Shown one piece after another: positions 35,146-43,634 of a stretch of DNA of 64,000 nucleotides. The translations under genes and the position numbers were made by a program. Location of the stretch: NCBI RefSeq assembly GCF_011299575.1, contig NZ_CP049863.1, positions 2,852,001 to 2,916,000 on the forward strand, given 5' to 3'. Origin of the DNA: Leucobacter viscericola (GTDB lineage Bacteria; Actinomycetota; Actinomycetes; Actinomycetales; Microbacteriaceae). The notes beneath the pieces were generated by a model. It saw only the letters and a program-made list of their open reading frames with translations. It made no database searches and had not been told where the DNA came from. Numbering within the stretch: position 1 is the stretch's first letter; each line of letters begins with the position of its first letter.

Positions 35146-36360
35146 TTGGCGAAGATCAAGGTTGAAGGAACAGTTGTCGAGCTCGACGGCGACGAGATGA
35201 CACGCATCATCTGGCAGTTCATCAAGGATCGCCTGATCCACCCCTATCTCGACCTCACCCTCGAGTACTACGACCTCGGTATCCAGTACCGCGATGAGAC
35301 CAACGACCAGGTCACCATCGACGCGGCACACGCGATCCAGAAGCACGGCGTCGGCGTGAAGTGCGCGACCATTACGCCCGATGAGGCACGCGTCGAAGAG
35401 TTCGGCCTGAAGAAGATGTGGCGCAGCCCGAACGGCACGATCCGCAACATCCTCGGTGGTGTGATCTTCCGCGAGCCGATCATTATCTCGAACATCCCGC
35501 GCCTCGTGCCCGGCTGGAACAAGCCGATCATCATCGGCCGCCACGCCTTCGGTGACCAGTACCGCGCCACCGATTTCCGCTTCGCGGGCGAGGGTAAGCT
35601 GACCGTCGAGTTCACCCCTGATGACGGTTCAGAACCCCAGAAGTTTGAGGTCTACCACTCGCCCGGCGACGGTGTTGCGCAGGTACAGTACAACCTCGAC
35701 GACTCGATCCGTGACTTCGCGCGTGCGTCGCTGAACTACGGTCTCGGCCGCAACTACCCCGTCTACCTCTCCACCAAGAACACCATCCTGAAGGCCTACG
35801 ACGGTCGCTTCAAGGACATCTTCCAGGAGATCTACGACGCAGAGTTCAAGGAGCGGTTCGAGGCAGCCGGTCTGACCTACGAGCACCGCCTGATCGACGA
35901 CATGGTCGCTTCGGCCATGAAGTGGGAGGGCGGCTACGTCTGGGCCTGCAAGAACTACGACGGCGATGTGCAGTCTGACACCGTTGCGCAGGGCTTCGGC
36001 TCCCTCGGTCTGATGACCTCTGTGCTAGCGACGCCGGACGGCAAGGTTGTGGAAGCGGAAGCCGCTCACGGCACCGTGACCCGCCACTACCGCCAGCACC
36101 AGCAGGGTAAGCCCACCTCCACGAACCCGATCGCCTCGATCTTCGCGTGGACCCGTGGCCTGCAGCACCGCGGCAAGCTCGACGACAACCAGGCACTCAT
36201 CGAGTTCGCGCTCGCTCTCGAGGATGTTGTTATCAAGACCGTTGAGTCGGGCAAGATGACCAAGGATCTCGCGCTTCTTGTGGGCCCTGAGCAGTCGTAC
36301 CTGACGACCGAGGAGTTCCTCGCCGCGATTGACGAGAACCTGCAGGCTCGTTTGGCTTAG
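35146..36360 (+). CDS. icd: NADP-dependent isocitrate dehydrogenase (dimeric, eukaryote-like type)
   Basis: This enzyme of about 404 residues converts isocitrate to 2-oxoglutarate, CO2 and NADPH. The N-terminus [18 protein letters not shown], the substrate loop [17 protein letters not shown] and the segment [17 protein letters not shown] are those of the homodimeric class found in eukaryotes and some actinobacteria, rather than the E. coli class or the monomeric enzyme. TTG at 35146 has GGGAG (35136-35140) at good spacing; TTG at 35134 is less likely. It is monocistronic, with its own terminator. Confidence 0.93.
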   Translation: MAKIKVEGTVVELDGDEMTRIIWQFIKDRLIHPYLDLTLEYYDLGIQYRDETNDQVTIDAAHAIQKHGVGVKCATITPDEARVEEFGLKKMWRSPNGTIRNILGGVIFREPIIISNIPRLVPGWNKPIIIGRHAFGDQYRATDFRFAGEGKLTVEFTPDDGSEPQKFEVYHSPGDGVAQVQYNLDDSIRDFARASLNYGLGRNYPVYLSTKNTILKAYDGRFKDIFQEIYDAEFKERFEAAGLTYEHRLIDDMVASAMKWEGGYVWACKNYDGDVQSDTVAQGFGSLGLMTSVLATPDGKVVEAEAAHGTVTRHYRQHQQGKPTSTNPIASIFAWTRGLQHRGKLDDNQALIEFALALEDVVIKTVESGKMTKDLALLVGPEQSYLTTEEFLAAIDENLQARLA

Positions 36361-36367
36361 GTTTTGC

Positions 36368-36389
36368 GGGGGCCTTGTTTTCGGCCCCC
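36368..36389 (+). terminator. icd terminator
   Basis: The stem GGGGGCC (36368-36374) pairs with GGCCCCC (36383-36389) around TTGTTTTC, 7 bp after the icd stop. No clear T tract follows on the plus strand. Confidence 0.7.
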
Positions 36390-36398
36390 CTCGAAATC

Positions 36399-36448
36399 GG
36401 GGTCAGTTTCTGGTAGCAACATGCGTTTTGTTACCAGAAACTGACCCC
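36399..36448. repeat. Long hairpin, left member of a related pair flanking the DUF1801 gene
   Basis: Perfect 17-bp arms, GGGGTCAGTTTCTGGTA (36399-36415) and its complement (36432-36448), are followed by TTTTTT on the plus strand (36450-36455). It is homologous to the hairpin at 37023-37082, in inverted orientation as judged by the loop sequence. It may also terminate icd transcription. Confidence 0.85.
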
Positions 36449-36502
36449 GTTTTTTGGGTTATGGGCCTTGTCTTGGTGTGAGCTCAGGAATATGCTGCCG
36501 CC

Positions 36503-36994
36503 ATGAACGGCGGGGATATTGGCAACAGTAGTGTTTCGAAGGCGGCGGGCACCTCGGGGCAGGACGATGGTGGAATCACTCTGCCTGAGGCCATGACCGG
36601 TAGGGCAAGCCCCGCAAAGGCTGCGGTCGGTGACAAACCGGTTTTCGCCTATATTGCCAGCTTGCCCCAACCGCAGCGCGGAATCGCCGAGGCGGTCGAT
36701 GCGCTGGCGGCTGCGACACTGCCGTCTCTCCAACGCTCTGTGAAGTGGGGGATGGCCTATTACGGCGTCGGTGATGGGTGGTGTTTCAGCTCCGGTGGTT
36801 TCGTTGGCCACGTCAAACTCATGTTCATCAACGGGGTCGCACTGAACCCGGTGCCGCCGGTGACTCCAGTAGGCATGGGGAAGGCGACCCGGGGCGTGGA
36901 ACTCGCATCGGTGGAGGATCTCGACGCGTCTCCGCTTGCCGAGTGGATGAGGCAGGTTGCCTCGGTGCCGGGTGTCGGTGGGAAGAAGCGCTGA
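36503..36994 (+). CDS. DUF1801 family protein
   Basis: This 163-residue protein has a variable N-terminus and a DUF1801 domain: VFAYIASLPQPQRGIAEAVD, then PSLQRSVKWGMAYYGVGDGW and a hydrophobic core strand VKLMFING. Members are small cytoplasmic proteins, some of them related to YdhG/YdeI; the molecular role is unknown. The gene stands alone between two related long hairpins, which sets it apart from its neighbours icd and the LacI gene. Some 20 residues at the N-terminus are low-complexity, so a later start is possible. Confidence 0.75.
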   Translation: MNGGDIGNSSVSKAAGTSGQDDGGITLPEAMTGRASPAKAAVGDKPVFAYIASLPQPQRGIAEAVDALAAATLPSLQRSVKWGMAYYGVGDGWCFSSGGFVGHVKLMFINGVALNPVPPVTPVGMGKATRGVELASVEDLDASPLAEWMRQVASVPGVGGKKR

Positions 36995-37022
36995 CCGTGG
37001 CATCCCTGGCATCCTCGGCTCG

Positions 37023-37082
37023 ATTTGCGGGTCAGTTTCCGGTACTAAAACGCGATTTAGTACCAGAAACTGACCCGCAAAT
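37023..37082. repeat. Long hairpin, right member of a related pair flanking the DUF1801 gene
   Basis: 27-bp arms (37023-37049 and 37056-37082) pair with one mismatch around a 6-nt loop. The arm core GGGTCAGTTTCCGGTA matches the left hairpin, and the centre shares AAAACGC with the reverse complement of the left hairpin's loop. It lies between the convergent DUF1801 and LacI genes. Confidence 0.88.
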
Positions 37083-37120
37083 TGAGGTGGGGTTGGGTGG
37101 GGTCAGCCGGGGCCGGGGCC

Positions 37121-38146
37121 TCAGCGAGCCGTCGACTGCCGCAGGTTGAGGGTTGCGCGCGGGGTGACCAAGGGGCCCTCAACACGCTGACCCTCGGCGA
37201 GCTTCACCGCGATCTCGACCGCGAACTGGGCGATCGCCTCCGGCTTGAGATCGAGAGTGGTGACCGTTGGGGTCGAGGTCTGGTTCTGAAGGGATCCGGA
37301 TCCTGCCGCGACCAGGAGGTCCTCGGGAATGCGCAGGCCCCGTTTCAAGGCGGCTGCCGTAACGCCGGCCGCGTGGCGACCGGTAAGGCAGTAGATGGCA
37401 TCCGGGCGTTCCGACGGATCTCCCGAGAAGAATTCGGCCATGACGGCCTCACCGACGCGCTCACCCATGGCCTCGGGCACCGACATGACGAGTGGGCGGA
37501 GTCCTCGGGATTCGCTCCACCGCACGACGGCGCTCTGCGAGGCGAGGTTCCAGTCGTTACGGTCGGTGCCCGTGACGAGCGCGATGCGTTTGGCTCCGGC
37601 ATCAGTCAGGTGGCCGAGCATCATCTCGGTTTGGGCGTCGGCGTGCTCTTCAATCGCGAGGAACTGGCCGCGCCGGGCAGGATCCTCACCCACGCACACG
37701 AATGGAATGCGTTGCTCGGAGAGCATCGTGAGTACGGGGTCATTTTCGAAGGGTTCAGTGACGATGTAGGCGTCGGCCGCGAGGGCGCTGAAGGGCACCC
37801 CGGGCTTCGTTGGGTCGTCTATGAGCATCATGCTGTAGCCGTGCTCCATCGCGGCGAGCGAGGCGGCGCCGGCGGTTCGGAGGAAGTAGTCGACGCCCTC
37901 GGGTAGGAAGGTGTCGAGGCTGTGGAAAGGCCTGATCACCAGGGCAAGTAGGCCGAGCTTCGAGTTTTGCAGGCCGCGCGCGATCGGGCTGGGTCGGTAG
38001 CCAACCTCTGCCGCAATTTGTTCGATGCGATCAATCGTCTCTTGCCGCACAATGCCCTTGCCATTGAGCGCATGGGACACGGTCGTGGGGGAAACCCCCG
38101 CGGCCTTTGCGACATCGCGAATTGTAGCTCTGCGGCTCTCCTGCAT
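37121..38146 (-). CDS. LacI family transcriptional regulator
   Basis: This 341-residue regulator has an N-terminal HTH with hinge (TIRDVAKAAGVSPTTVSHAL, then YRPSPIARGLQNSK) and a periplasmic-binding-protein-like ligand domain. It is divergent from a dipeptide/nickel-type ABC operon, and the shared promoter contains two CAAACCGTTTTG operators. It is therefore the likely local repressor of the importer and of itself. The ligand is unknown; LacI proteins usually sense sugars, so control of an oligopeptide-type importer may mean a glycosylated or otherwise unusual substrate. Confidence 0.88.
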   Translation of the reverse strand: MQESRRATIRDVAKAAGVSPTTVSHALNGKGIVRQETIDRIEQIAAEVGYRPSPIARGLQNSKLGLLALVIRPFHSLDTFLPEGVDYFLRTAGAASLAAMEHGYSMMLIDDPTKPGVPFSALAADAYIVTEPFENDPVLTMLSEQRIPFVCVGEDPARRGQFLAIEEHADAQTEMMLGHLTDAGAKRIALVTGTDRNDWNLASQSAVVRWSESRGLRPLVMSVPEAMGERVGEAVMAEFFSGDPSERPDAIYCLTGRHAAGVTAAALKRGLRIPEDLLVAAGSGSLQNQTSTPTVTTLDLKPEAIAQFAVEIAVKLAEGQRVEGPLVTPRATLNLRQSTAR

Positions 38147-38227
38147 TTGGCTAGAGTACCGGTTTCGGTACCGCGTTGCTGAATGAGCTGTCTCAAAACG
38201 ATGATTCTTCGCCCGTTATGAAACCGT

Positions 38228-38265
38228 AACACCCAAACCGTTTTGCACAAACCGTTTTGGGTGTT
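38228..38265. promoter_or_regulatory. Double LacI-type operator in the divergent promoter
   Basis: CAAACCGTTTTG occurs at 38234-38245 and again at 38248-38259. The pair is enclosed by the inverted repeat AACACCCAAA (38228-38237) and TTTGGGTGTT (38256-38265). The half-sites suit the adjacent LacI protein and lie 79 bp before the binding-protein start. Confidence 0.75.
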
Positions 38266-38343
38266 AGTCTCCTCGTGGATCTTCAGTCCAGCGCTGTGCC
38301 GGATCGGTTGGATTCAATGACGAATTTCGAATGGAGAATTATC

Positions 38344-39993
38344 TTGAAACTCGCAAAGACGAGAGCTTCGATTGCGCTTCTTGCTGTGGCGAGCCTCGCG
38401 CTCGTGGGGTGCAGCTCCGCGAACCGCGGCGGCGAAGAGACCAAAACCGCGAACGCTGAGCTCCTGCAGACCACCCCCGCTGCCAAGGGTGACGCTGGCA
38501 AGGTCATCTGGAACTCAACTTACGGTGAGCTCGCAAACCTCGACCCGATTAAGGCGTTCAACTACCCCGAGAACACCGTCGTCGCGAACCTCTGCGAGGC
38601 GCTGTTCCAGATGCAGCCCGATTTCTCGATCAAGGAGAACCTGGCAACGGGGGCAACGACCGAAGACGGCACCGTCTGGAAGATCGGCATCCGCGACGAT
38701 GTCACCTTCTGGGACGGCACCCCCATGACCGTCGAAGACGTGATCTACTCGCTTAACCGCAACATCGACCCTGCCGAGGGCAGCTACTGGGGCGGCGGAG
38801 TTGTCGCCAACATCAAGGACATCACAAAGACCGGCGACAACGAGATCACCATCTCGCTGAAGCAGCCGGACAACCTGCTTCCCTCGTCACTCTCCACCAT
38901 CATCGGCACGGTTGTGCAGGAGAAGCAGCGCAAGGCCGCTGGCGACAACTACGGCAACCCCGACACGGGTGTGATGTGCACCGGCCCGATGAAGTACACG
39001 CCGGGCAACTGGAAGCAGGGCCAGTCGATCACGCTTGAGCGCTACGACGGCTACTGGAACTCCAAGAAGGCCGCGAAGTCGAAGCAGGTCGAGATCGGTT
39101 TTGTGGTGGATCCGACCGCCATCGCAAACGGACTCAAGACCGGCGAAATTCAAGGCTCGTACGACGTGCCACTGCCCGCGCTCGGTGAGCTTTCCTCCAG
39201 CACCTCGGGATCACTCGTCAGTGGTCAGGGCATGCAGATCATGGCCATCATCTCGACCGGCAACGGAGCATTCGGCGATCCTGCCGTGCGCCGCGCACTA
39301 ACCAGGGCCACGGATCGCCAGGCCGTTGCCGACACGGTCTACGAGGGCACGGGCACACCGTCGCGCTCGGTCGTGCCGCAATCGGCGTGGGATCGCTACC
39401 CCGACGCCGCGAAGTCGCGCGACGAGAAGCTGCCCGACCTCGGCTTCGATATCGCTGCCGCAAAGGAAGAGCTGAAGGCCGCGAAGGTTGACACCTCAAA
39501 GCCCATCAAGATCGCCTACCCCAGCGAGCGCAGCTTCTACGCTGACATCCTCAACGAGATGGCGAACGGCGCCAAGGAACTCGGTCTGACGCTCGAGCCC
39601 ACCGGTGTGCCGAGTGCGCAGTTCGGTGCGTTCTTCTCGGATCCCGAGGCGCGCAAGGGCTACGACGGTTTTGTGACGACGAACTACCTGAGCGCTCCCG
39701 AGCCGCTGCTGCACCTCATCAGCGTCGCGAAGACCGGTAGTGACCAGAACTACTCGGGCTTCTCTGACCCGAAGGTCGACGCCGCGCTCGACGCAGCCCT
39801 CGCCGAGACCGACGAGACGAAGCGTTCAGAGCTGACGGTTGACGCTGAAGCGCTGATCATGGAGCAGCAGCCCTGGGTGCCGATCAACGACCTCGCGGTG
39901 CGCATGTACATGAACGAGGCCGTCACCGGGGCGCCCGCCTCGTTTGTGTACCTCTACTACCCGTGGGCCGCTGACCTCGGCTCCACAAAGTAG
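38344..39993 (+). CDS. ABC transporter substrate-binding lipoprotein, family 5 (dipeptide/nickel type)
   Basis: This 549-residue lipoprotein has signal peptide and lipobox ASLALVGCSSAN. The family-5 signature region is GTVWKIGIRDDVTFWDGTPM near residue 105, with VRRALTRATDRQAVADTVYE later. TTG at 38344 follows GGAGA at good spacing. It heads a five-gene importer (binding protein, two permeases, two ATPases) plus a C45 hydrolase. The substrate may be a peptide or another amide-containing compound; the sequence does not decide. Confidence 0.9.
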   Translation: MKLAKTRASIALLAVASLALVGCSSANRGGEETKTANAELLQTTPAAKGDAGKVIWNSTYGELANLDPIKAFNYPENTVVANLCEALFQMQPDFSIKENLATGATTEDGTVWKIGIRDDVTFWDGTPMTVEDVIYSLNRNIDPAEGSYWGGGVVANIKDITKTGDNEITISLKQPDNLLPSSLSTIIGTVVQEKQRKAAGDNYGNPDTGVMCTGPMKYTPGNWKQGQSITLERYDGYWNSKKAAKSKQVEIGFVVDPTAIANGLKTGEIQGSYDVPLPALGELSSSTSGSLVSGQGMQIMAIISTGNGAFGDPAVRRALTRATDRQAVADTVYEGTGTPSRSVVPQSAWDRYPDAAKSRDEKLPDLGFDIAAAKEELKAAKVDTSKPIKIAYPSERSFYADILNEMANGAKELGLTLEPTGVPSAQFGAFFSDPEARKGYDGFVTTNYLSAPEPLLHLISVAKTGSDQNYSGFSDPKVDAALDAALAETDETKRSELTVDAEALIMEQQPWVPINDLAVRMYMNEAVTGAPASFVYLYYPWAADLGSTK

Positions 39994-40029
39994 CTAGCAG
40001 CAAGTGAGCTCTGCAGAAAGGGGTCGTTC

Positions 40030-40980
40030 ATGGCCTACGTATTGAGAAGAATCGGCGCGCTCATCGCCGTGCTCATCGTGTCCAGCTTCATCGTGTTCTC
40101 GGGCATGTATCTTGCCCCGGGAAGCCCCGAGCAGTTTCTTGTTCAGGGGCGCACCGTGAGCCCGGAGGTGCTCGAAGCGATTCGTGCACAGTACGGTCTG
40201 GACGATCCCTTTCTGCTGCGCTACTGGCACTGGCTGATCGACGTGCTGCAGGGCGACCTCGGTCGCTCGCTGTTGACCCAGCAAGATGTGTCGTCGCTCA
40301 TCGCCTCGCGCCTGCCAACGACCCTGTTTTTGGCAGCGTTTGCCGCGCTCCTCATCATCATCTTTGGTGTGGGGCTGGGCATTCTCGCCGCCACCCGCTC
40401 GGGTGTTTTCGAGAAGCTCGTGGTGTTCGGCTCGAACCTCGGCTTTGCAGTGCCGACGTTTTTCGCGGCGCTGATCCTGATGTTTCTCTTCGGCTCGAAC
40501 CTCGGGTGGTTTCCGGTGTCGGGATCGGGGACCGGCTTTACCGACCGGGTCTGGCACCTGACCCTGCCCGCGATCGCACTTGCCTTCCCCGGCATAGCCG
40601 TGGTCGCGCGCATCACGCGAACGGCGGTGCGTGAAGAGCAGGACTCCGACCACGTCGTGATGGCGATTGCCCGAGGTGTGCCGAAGCAGTTTGTGCTGTG
40701 GCGGCACACGATCCGCAACTCCATGCTGCCGGTGACGACGGTGCTCGGCACCAACATCGCGGGACTGCTGGCGAGTGCGTTTGTGATCGAGTACGCGTTC
40801 ACCCTCGACGGTATCGGCTCGCTGCTCGTCAACTCGGTACAGAAAAAGGACTTCGCGGTGGTGCAGGCGATCGCGCTCATTATGGTGCTGGCATTTGGCC
40901 TCATCAACCTGATCGTTGACCTGCTGTACGCGGTGATTGATCCGCGAGTTCGACTGAGCACAAAGGTGGCAGCGCGATGA
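40030..40980 (+). CDS. ABC transporter permease (DppB type)
   Basis: This 316-residue permease has about six membrane segments. It starts MAYVLRRIGALIAVLIVSSF and has the DppB-family cytoplasmic loop VAIARGVPKQFVLWRHTIR-like region (MAIARGVPKQFVLWRHTIRN). GAAAGGGG precedes the ATG. It overlaps the next permease by 4 bp. It forms the channel with the DppC-type partner. Confidence 0.9.
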   Translation: MAYVLRRIGALIAVLIVSSFIVFSGMYLAPGSPEQFLVQGRTVSPEVLEAIRAQYGLDDPFLLRYWHWLIDVLQGDLGRSLLTQQDVSSLIASRLPTTLFLAAFAALLIIIFGVGLGILAATRSGVFEKLVVFGSNLGFAVPTFFAALILMFLFGSNLGWFPVSGSGTGFTDRVWHLTLPAIALAFPGIAVVARITRTAVREEQDSDHVVMAIARGVPKQFVLWRHTIRNSMLPVTTVLGTNIAGLLASAFVIEYAFTLDGIGSLLVNSVQKKDFAVVQAIALIMVLAFGLINLIVDLLYAVIDPRVRLSTKVAAR

Positions 40981-41915
40981 ACAACAAGCAACACTTCAAG
41001 CCGGCTCCGACGACCAACACAACCTCGCAAGACACGGTTGCGGTGCAGCTGCTGCGCAAGCACCGCAACGATGTGCCGACCGGGGGATGGCGGCTGCTCA
41101 TGCGTCGTCTCGGCCCGGTTGGGATCGTGAGTGCCGCGATTATTCTTCTCGTCATTCTGGTCGCCATCTTTGCGCCGCTGCTTTCCCCCTACGATCCCTT
41201 CGAGGGAAGCCTCACCATGCGGCATCAGGCCTCGAGCCTCGAACACCTCATGGGCACGGATCAGTCGGGTCGCGACATCTTCTCGAGGATCATCTGGGGT
41301 GCGCGCACCAGCCTGCTCGGACCCACGATTGTTGTGGTGATCACAGTGGTGCTCGCGACAACCCTCGCGCTGACCGCGGTGTGGTTCGGTGGCAAGGTCG
41401 ACGCGCTCATCAGCCGAGTGCTCGACATTCTCTTCGCCTTCCCGAACATGCTGCTCGCGATTCTCGCGGTCGCCATCTTCGGACCCTCACTGCTGACCGC
41501 GTCGATCGCGCTGGCGATTGGGTTCACGCCGTATTCGGCGCGCGTGATCCGCTCGGTCGCACTCCGAGAGCGCAATCTGCCCTACGTGGCCTCCGCGCGA
41601 CTGCAGGGAATCTCGGGCTTCATCATCACGGTTCGACACATCTTGCCGAACGTGCGCACGCAGATCCTTACCGGCATGACGATCAACTTCGGCTACGCCA
41701 TGATCGAGCTTGCCGCGCTCTCGTTCCTGGGGCTCGGGGTGCAACCGCCAACGCCCGACTGGGGTCTCATGGTCTCGAACGGGCAGGCCTCCCTGCAACA
41801 GGGTTTCTGGGAGCAGAGTGTGTTCGCGGGCCTTGCAATCGTGATCACCGTCGCGGCCTTCGGGTACGTCGGCGAGCAACTAGGCGGCCGTCGCGCCGCG
41901 GGGAGGGTGCGCTGA
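40977..41915 (+). CDS. ABC transporter permease (DppC type)
   Basis: This 312-residue permease of the DppC family has a cytoplasmic N-terminus of about 45 residues and then several membrane helices. Characteristic motifs are the segment HLMGTDQSGRDIFSRIIWGA and the C-terminal LSFLGLGVQPPTPDWGLMVS. The ATG overlaps the DppB-type stop. Its TGA overlaps the ATG of the next ATPase by one base, and GGGAGGG just before the end is the ribosome binding site for that gene. Confidence 0.9.
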   Translation: MNNKQHFKPAPTTNTTSQDTVAVQLLRKHRNDVPTGGWRLLMRRLGPVGIVSAAIILLVILVAIFAPLLSPYDPFEGSLTMRHQASSLEHLMGTDQSGRDIFSRIIWGARTSLLGPTIVVVITVVLATTLALTAVWFGGKVDALISRVLDILFAFPNMLLAILAVAIFGPSLLTASIALAIGFTPYSARVIRSVALRERNLPYVASARLQGISGFIITVRHILPNVRTQILTGMTINFGYAMIELAALSFLGLGVQPPTPDWGLMVSNGQASLQQGFWEQSVFAGLAIVITVAAFGYVGEQLGGRRAAGRVR

Positions 41916-42748
41916 TGTTGAGGATCAACAATCTTGTTCTCACCGTGACCGATCCCGATACGGGGCAGCAAACTGAGATCTTGCACGGCAACTCCTTCGA
42001 GTTGGCGCAGGGCGAGGCCCTAGGCCTTGTCGGTGAATCAGGCTCGGGTAAGTCGATGACACTGAAGTGTGTGCTCGGGATCGAGCCGCCGGGTGCGCGG
42101 GTAACGGGTGCCATCGAGCTTGACGGCACCGACATGCTGACCGCGAGTGGCGAGGCGCTGCGCAAGATTCGTGCGAACGACCTCGCGCTCATCGCGCAGA
42201 ACCCGCACGGGGCACTCAACCCGGTGCTGCCGGTCGAGCGATTCTTGATCGAGGGCATGTCTGATGCTCGCTCGAAGGACAAAAAGACTGCCAGGGTGCT
42301 CGCGGCAGACCTGCTGCGCCAGGTCGGCATCGATGACACTGAGCGTGTGCTGCGCTCGTACCCGCACCAGCTATCGGGCGGACTGCTGCAGCGCGTGGTG
42401 ATCGCGGGCGCCATCTCGGGTGACCCCAAACTACTACTCGCCGACGAACCGACCACCGCCCTCGACGTGACAACCCAGGCCGAGGTGGTTGCGATCCTTG
42501 ACGAAAAGCGGCGCGAGCACGGGCTCTCAATGGTCTTTGTCACCCACGACCTCGACCTCGCAGCCGCCGTGTGCGACCGCCTCGCCGTGATGAAGGACGG
42601 CGAGATCGTCGAGATCGGCACACCGGAAGAGATTCGGGATCACCCCGAGACCGAATACACCCGCAATCTGATGGCTGCGCGGCCGATGCTGTACCCCAAG
42701 GGGCACCCGGCGGCATTTCTTTCCGAGAACAAGGAGGCCCAGGCATGA
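41915..42748 (+). CDS. ABC transporter ATP-binding protein (DppD type)
   Basis: This 277-residue ATPase has Walker A GESGSGKSMTL, Q-loop IAQNPHGALNPVLPV, signature LSGGLLQRVVIAGAI, Walker B LLADEPTTALDVTTQ and switch histidine in VFVTHDLDLA. The signature is slightly unusual, LSGGLLQR instead of LSGGMRQR. The C-terminus is short and lacks the cysteine-rich iron-sulfur tail of many DppD proteins. It pairs with the following ATPase. Confidence 0.9.
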   Translation: MLRINNLVLTVTDPDTGQQTEILHGNSFELAQGEALGLVGESGSGKSMTLKCVLGIEPPGARVTGAIELDGTDMLTASGEALRKIRANDLALIAQNPHGALNPVLPVERFLIEGMSDARSKDKKTARVLAADLLRQVGIDDTERVLRSYPHQLSGGLLQRVVIAGAISGDPKLLLADEPTTALDVTTQAEVVAILDEKRREHGLSMVFVTHDLDLAAAVCDRLAVMKDGEIVEIGTPEEIRDHPETEYTRNLMAARPMLYPKGHPAAFLSENKEAQA

Positions 42749-43563
42749 GCGCGATCATCGAGGTCGAACAGCTGAACCGCACCTTCCACCTGTCACGGAA
42801 GGCCTCGGTTCACGCGCTCAACGATGTCTCCTGTGAGCTGCGGCAGGGGACGTGCTTGGCGGTGGTGGGGGAATCAGGATCGGGCAAGTCGACTCTCGCC
42901 CGCGTGATCGTCGGCCTGGAAACCGCCGACTCCGGCACGGTGAGGATCGCGGGCACCGAGGTGAAACCGACCACCGCGCGGCGCCAGCTGCGGGAACGCG
43001 CGAAACTCGTGCAGATGGTGTTTCAAGATCCGCAGGGATCACTCAACCGTTCCCTGCCGGTCTCCGCCACCATTGACGAGATGCTGCAGGCACACCGCCC
43101 CGATCTCGACCGGGCCGCGCGCCGCGCGCGTGTGCTCGAGCTGTTCGCCGAGGTGGGTCTCACCGAGCGCCACGCGGACGCAAAGCCCGCGGCGCTTTCC
43201 GGGGGTCAGAAACAGCGCGTCGCGATCGCGCGGGCGCTCGCCGCAGAGCCGCAGATCCTGGTGCTCGACGAGGCGGTTTCGGCGCTCGACGTTTCTGTCC
43301 AGGCGCAGGTGCTCGACCTGCTGAAGCGGCTGCGCGCCGAACACGGTCTGTCGTACCTCTTTATTACCCACGACCTCTCGGTTGTGCGCGATATCGCGGA
43401 CGACGTTGTGGTGATGCGCACGGGGCAGATTATCGAGCGCGGCACAGTTGACGCGGTGCTCGATGATCCGCAGCAGGCATACACAAAACTTCTCATCGCT
43501 TCGGCACCGAGGCCCGGCTGGAAGCCGGAGCGGGGGCTGCGAGCTGCGCTCATGGGGGCGTAG
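42745..43563 (+). CDS. ABC transporter ATP-binding protein (DppF type)
   Basis: This 272-residue ATPase starts at ATG 42745, overlapping the DppD-type stop by 4 bp, with AAGGAGG upstream. Walker A is GESGSGKSTLARVIVG, the Q-loop is MVFQDPQGSLNRSLPV, the signature is LSGGQKQRVAIARAL, and Walker B is ILVLDEAVSALDVSVQ (A in place of the usual P/T after DE). It completes the heterodimeric nucleotide-binding pair of the importer. Confidence 0.9.
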   Translation: MSAIIEVEQLNRTFHLSRKASVHALNDVSCELRQGTCLAVVGESGSGKSTLARVIVGLETADSGTVRIAGTEVKPTTARRQLRERAKLVQMVFQDPQGSLNRSLPVSATIDEMLQAHRPDLDRAARRARVLELFAEVGLTERHADAKPAALSGGQKQRVAIARALAAEPQILVLDEAVSALDVSVQAQVLDLLKRLRAEHGLSYLFITHDLSVVRDIADDVVVMRTGQIIERGTVDAVLDDPQQAYTKLLIASAPRPGWKPERGLRAALMGA

Positions 43564-43634
43564 TCTGAGCCTCGCGGCAGGATGGGCTTGAGTAACAATT
43601 GTTCGATCACAATGAATTGACGGGAAAACTGGGG

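Noticed and set aside
41087..41914. Upstream extension of the DppD-type ATPase by about 276 codons
   Set aside because: It overlaps the DppC-type permease in another frame and has a shadow-like composition. The ATG at 41915 with GGGAGGG and the normal family start is convincing.
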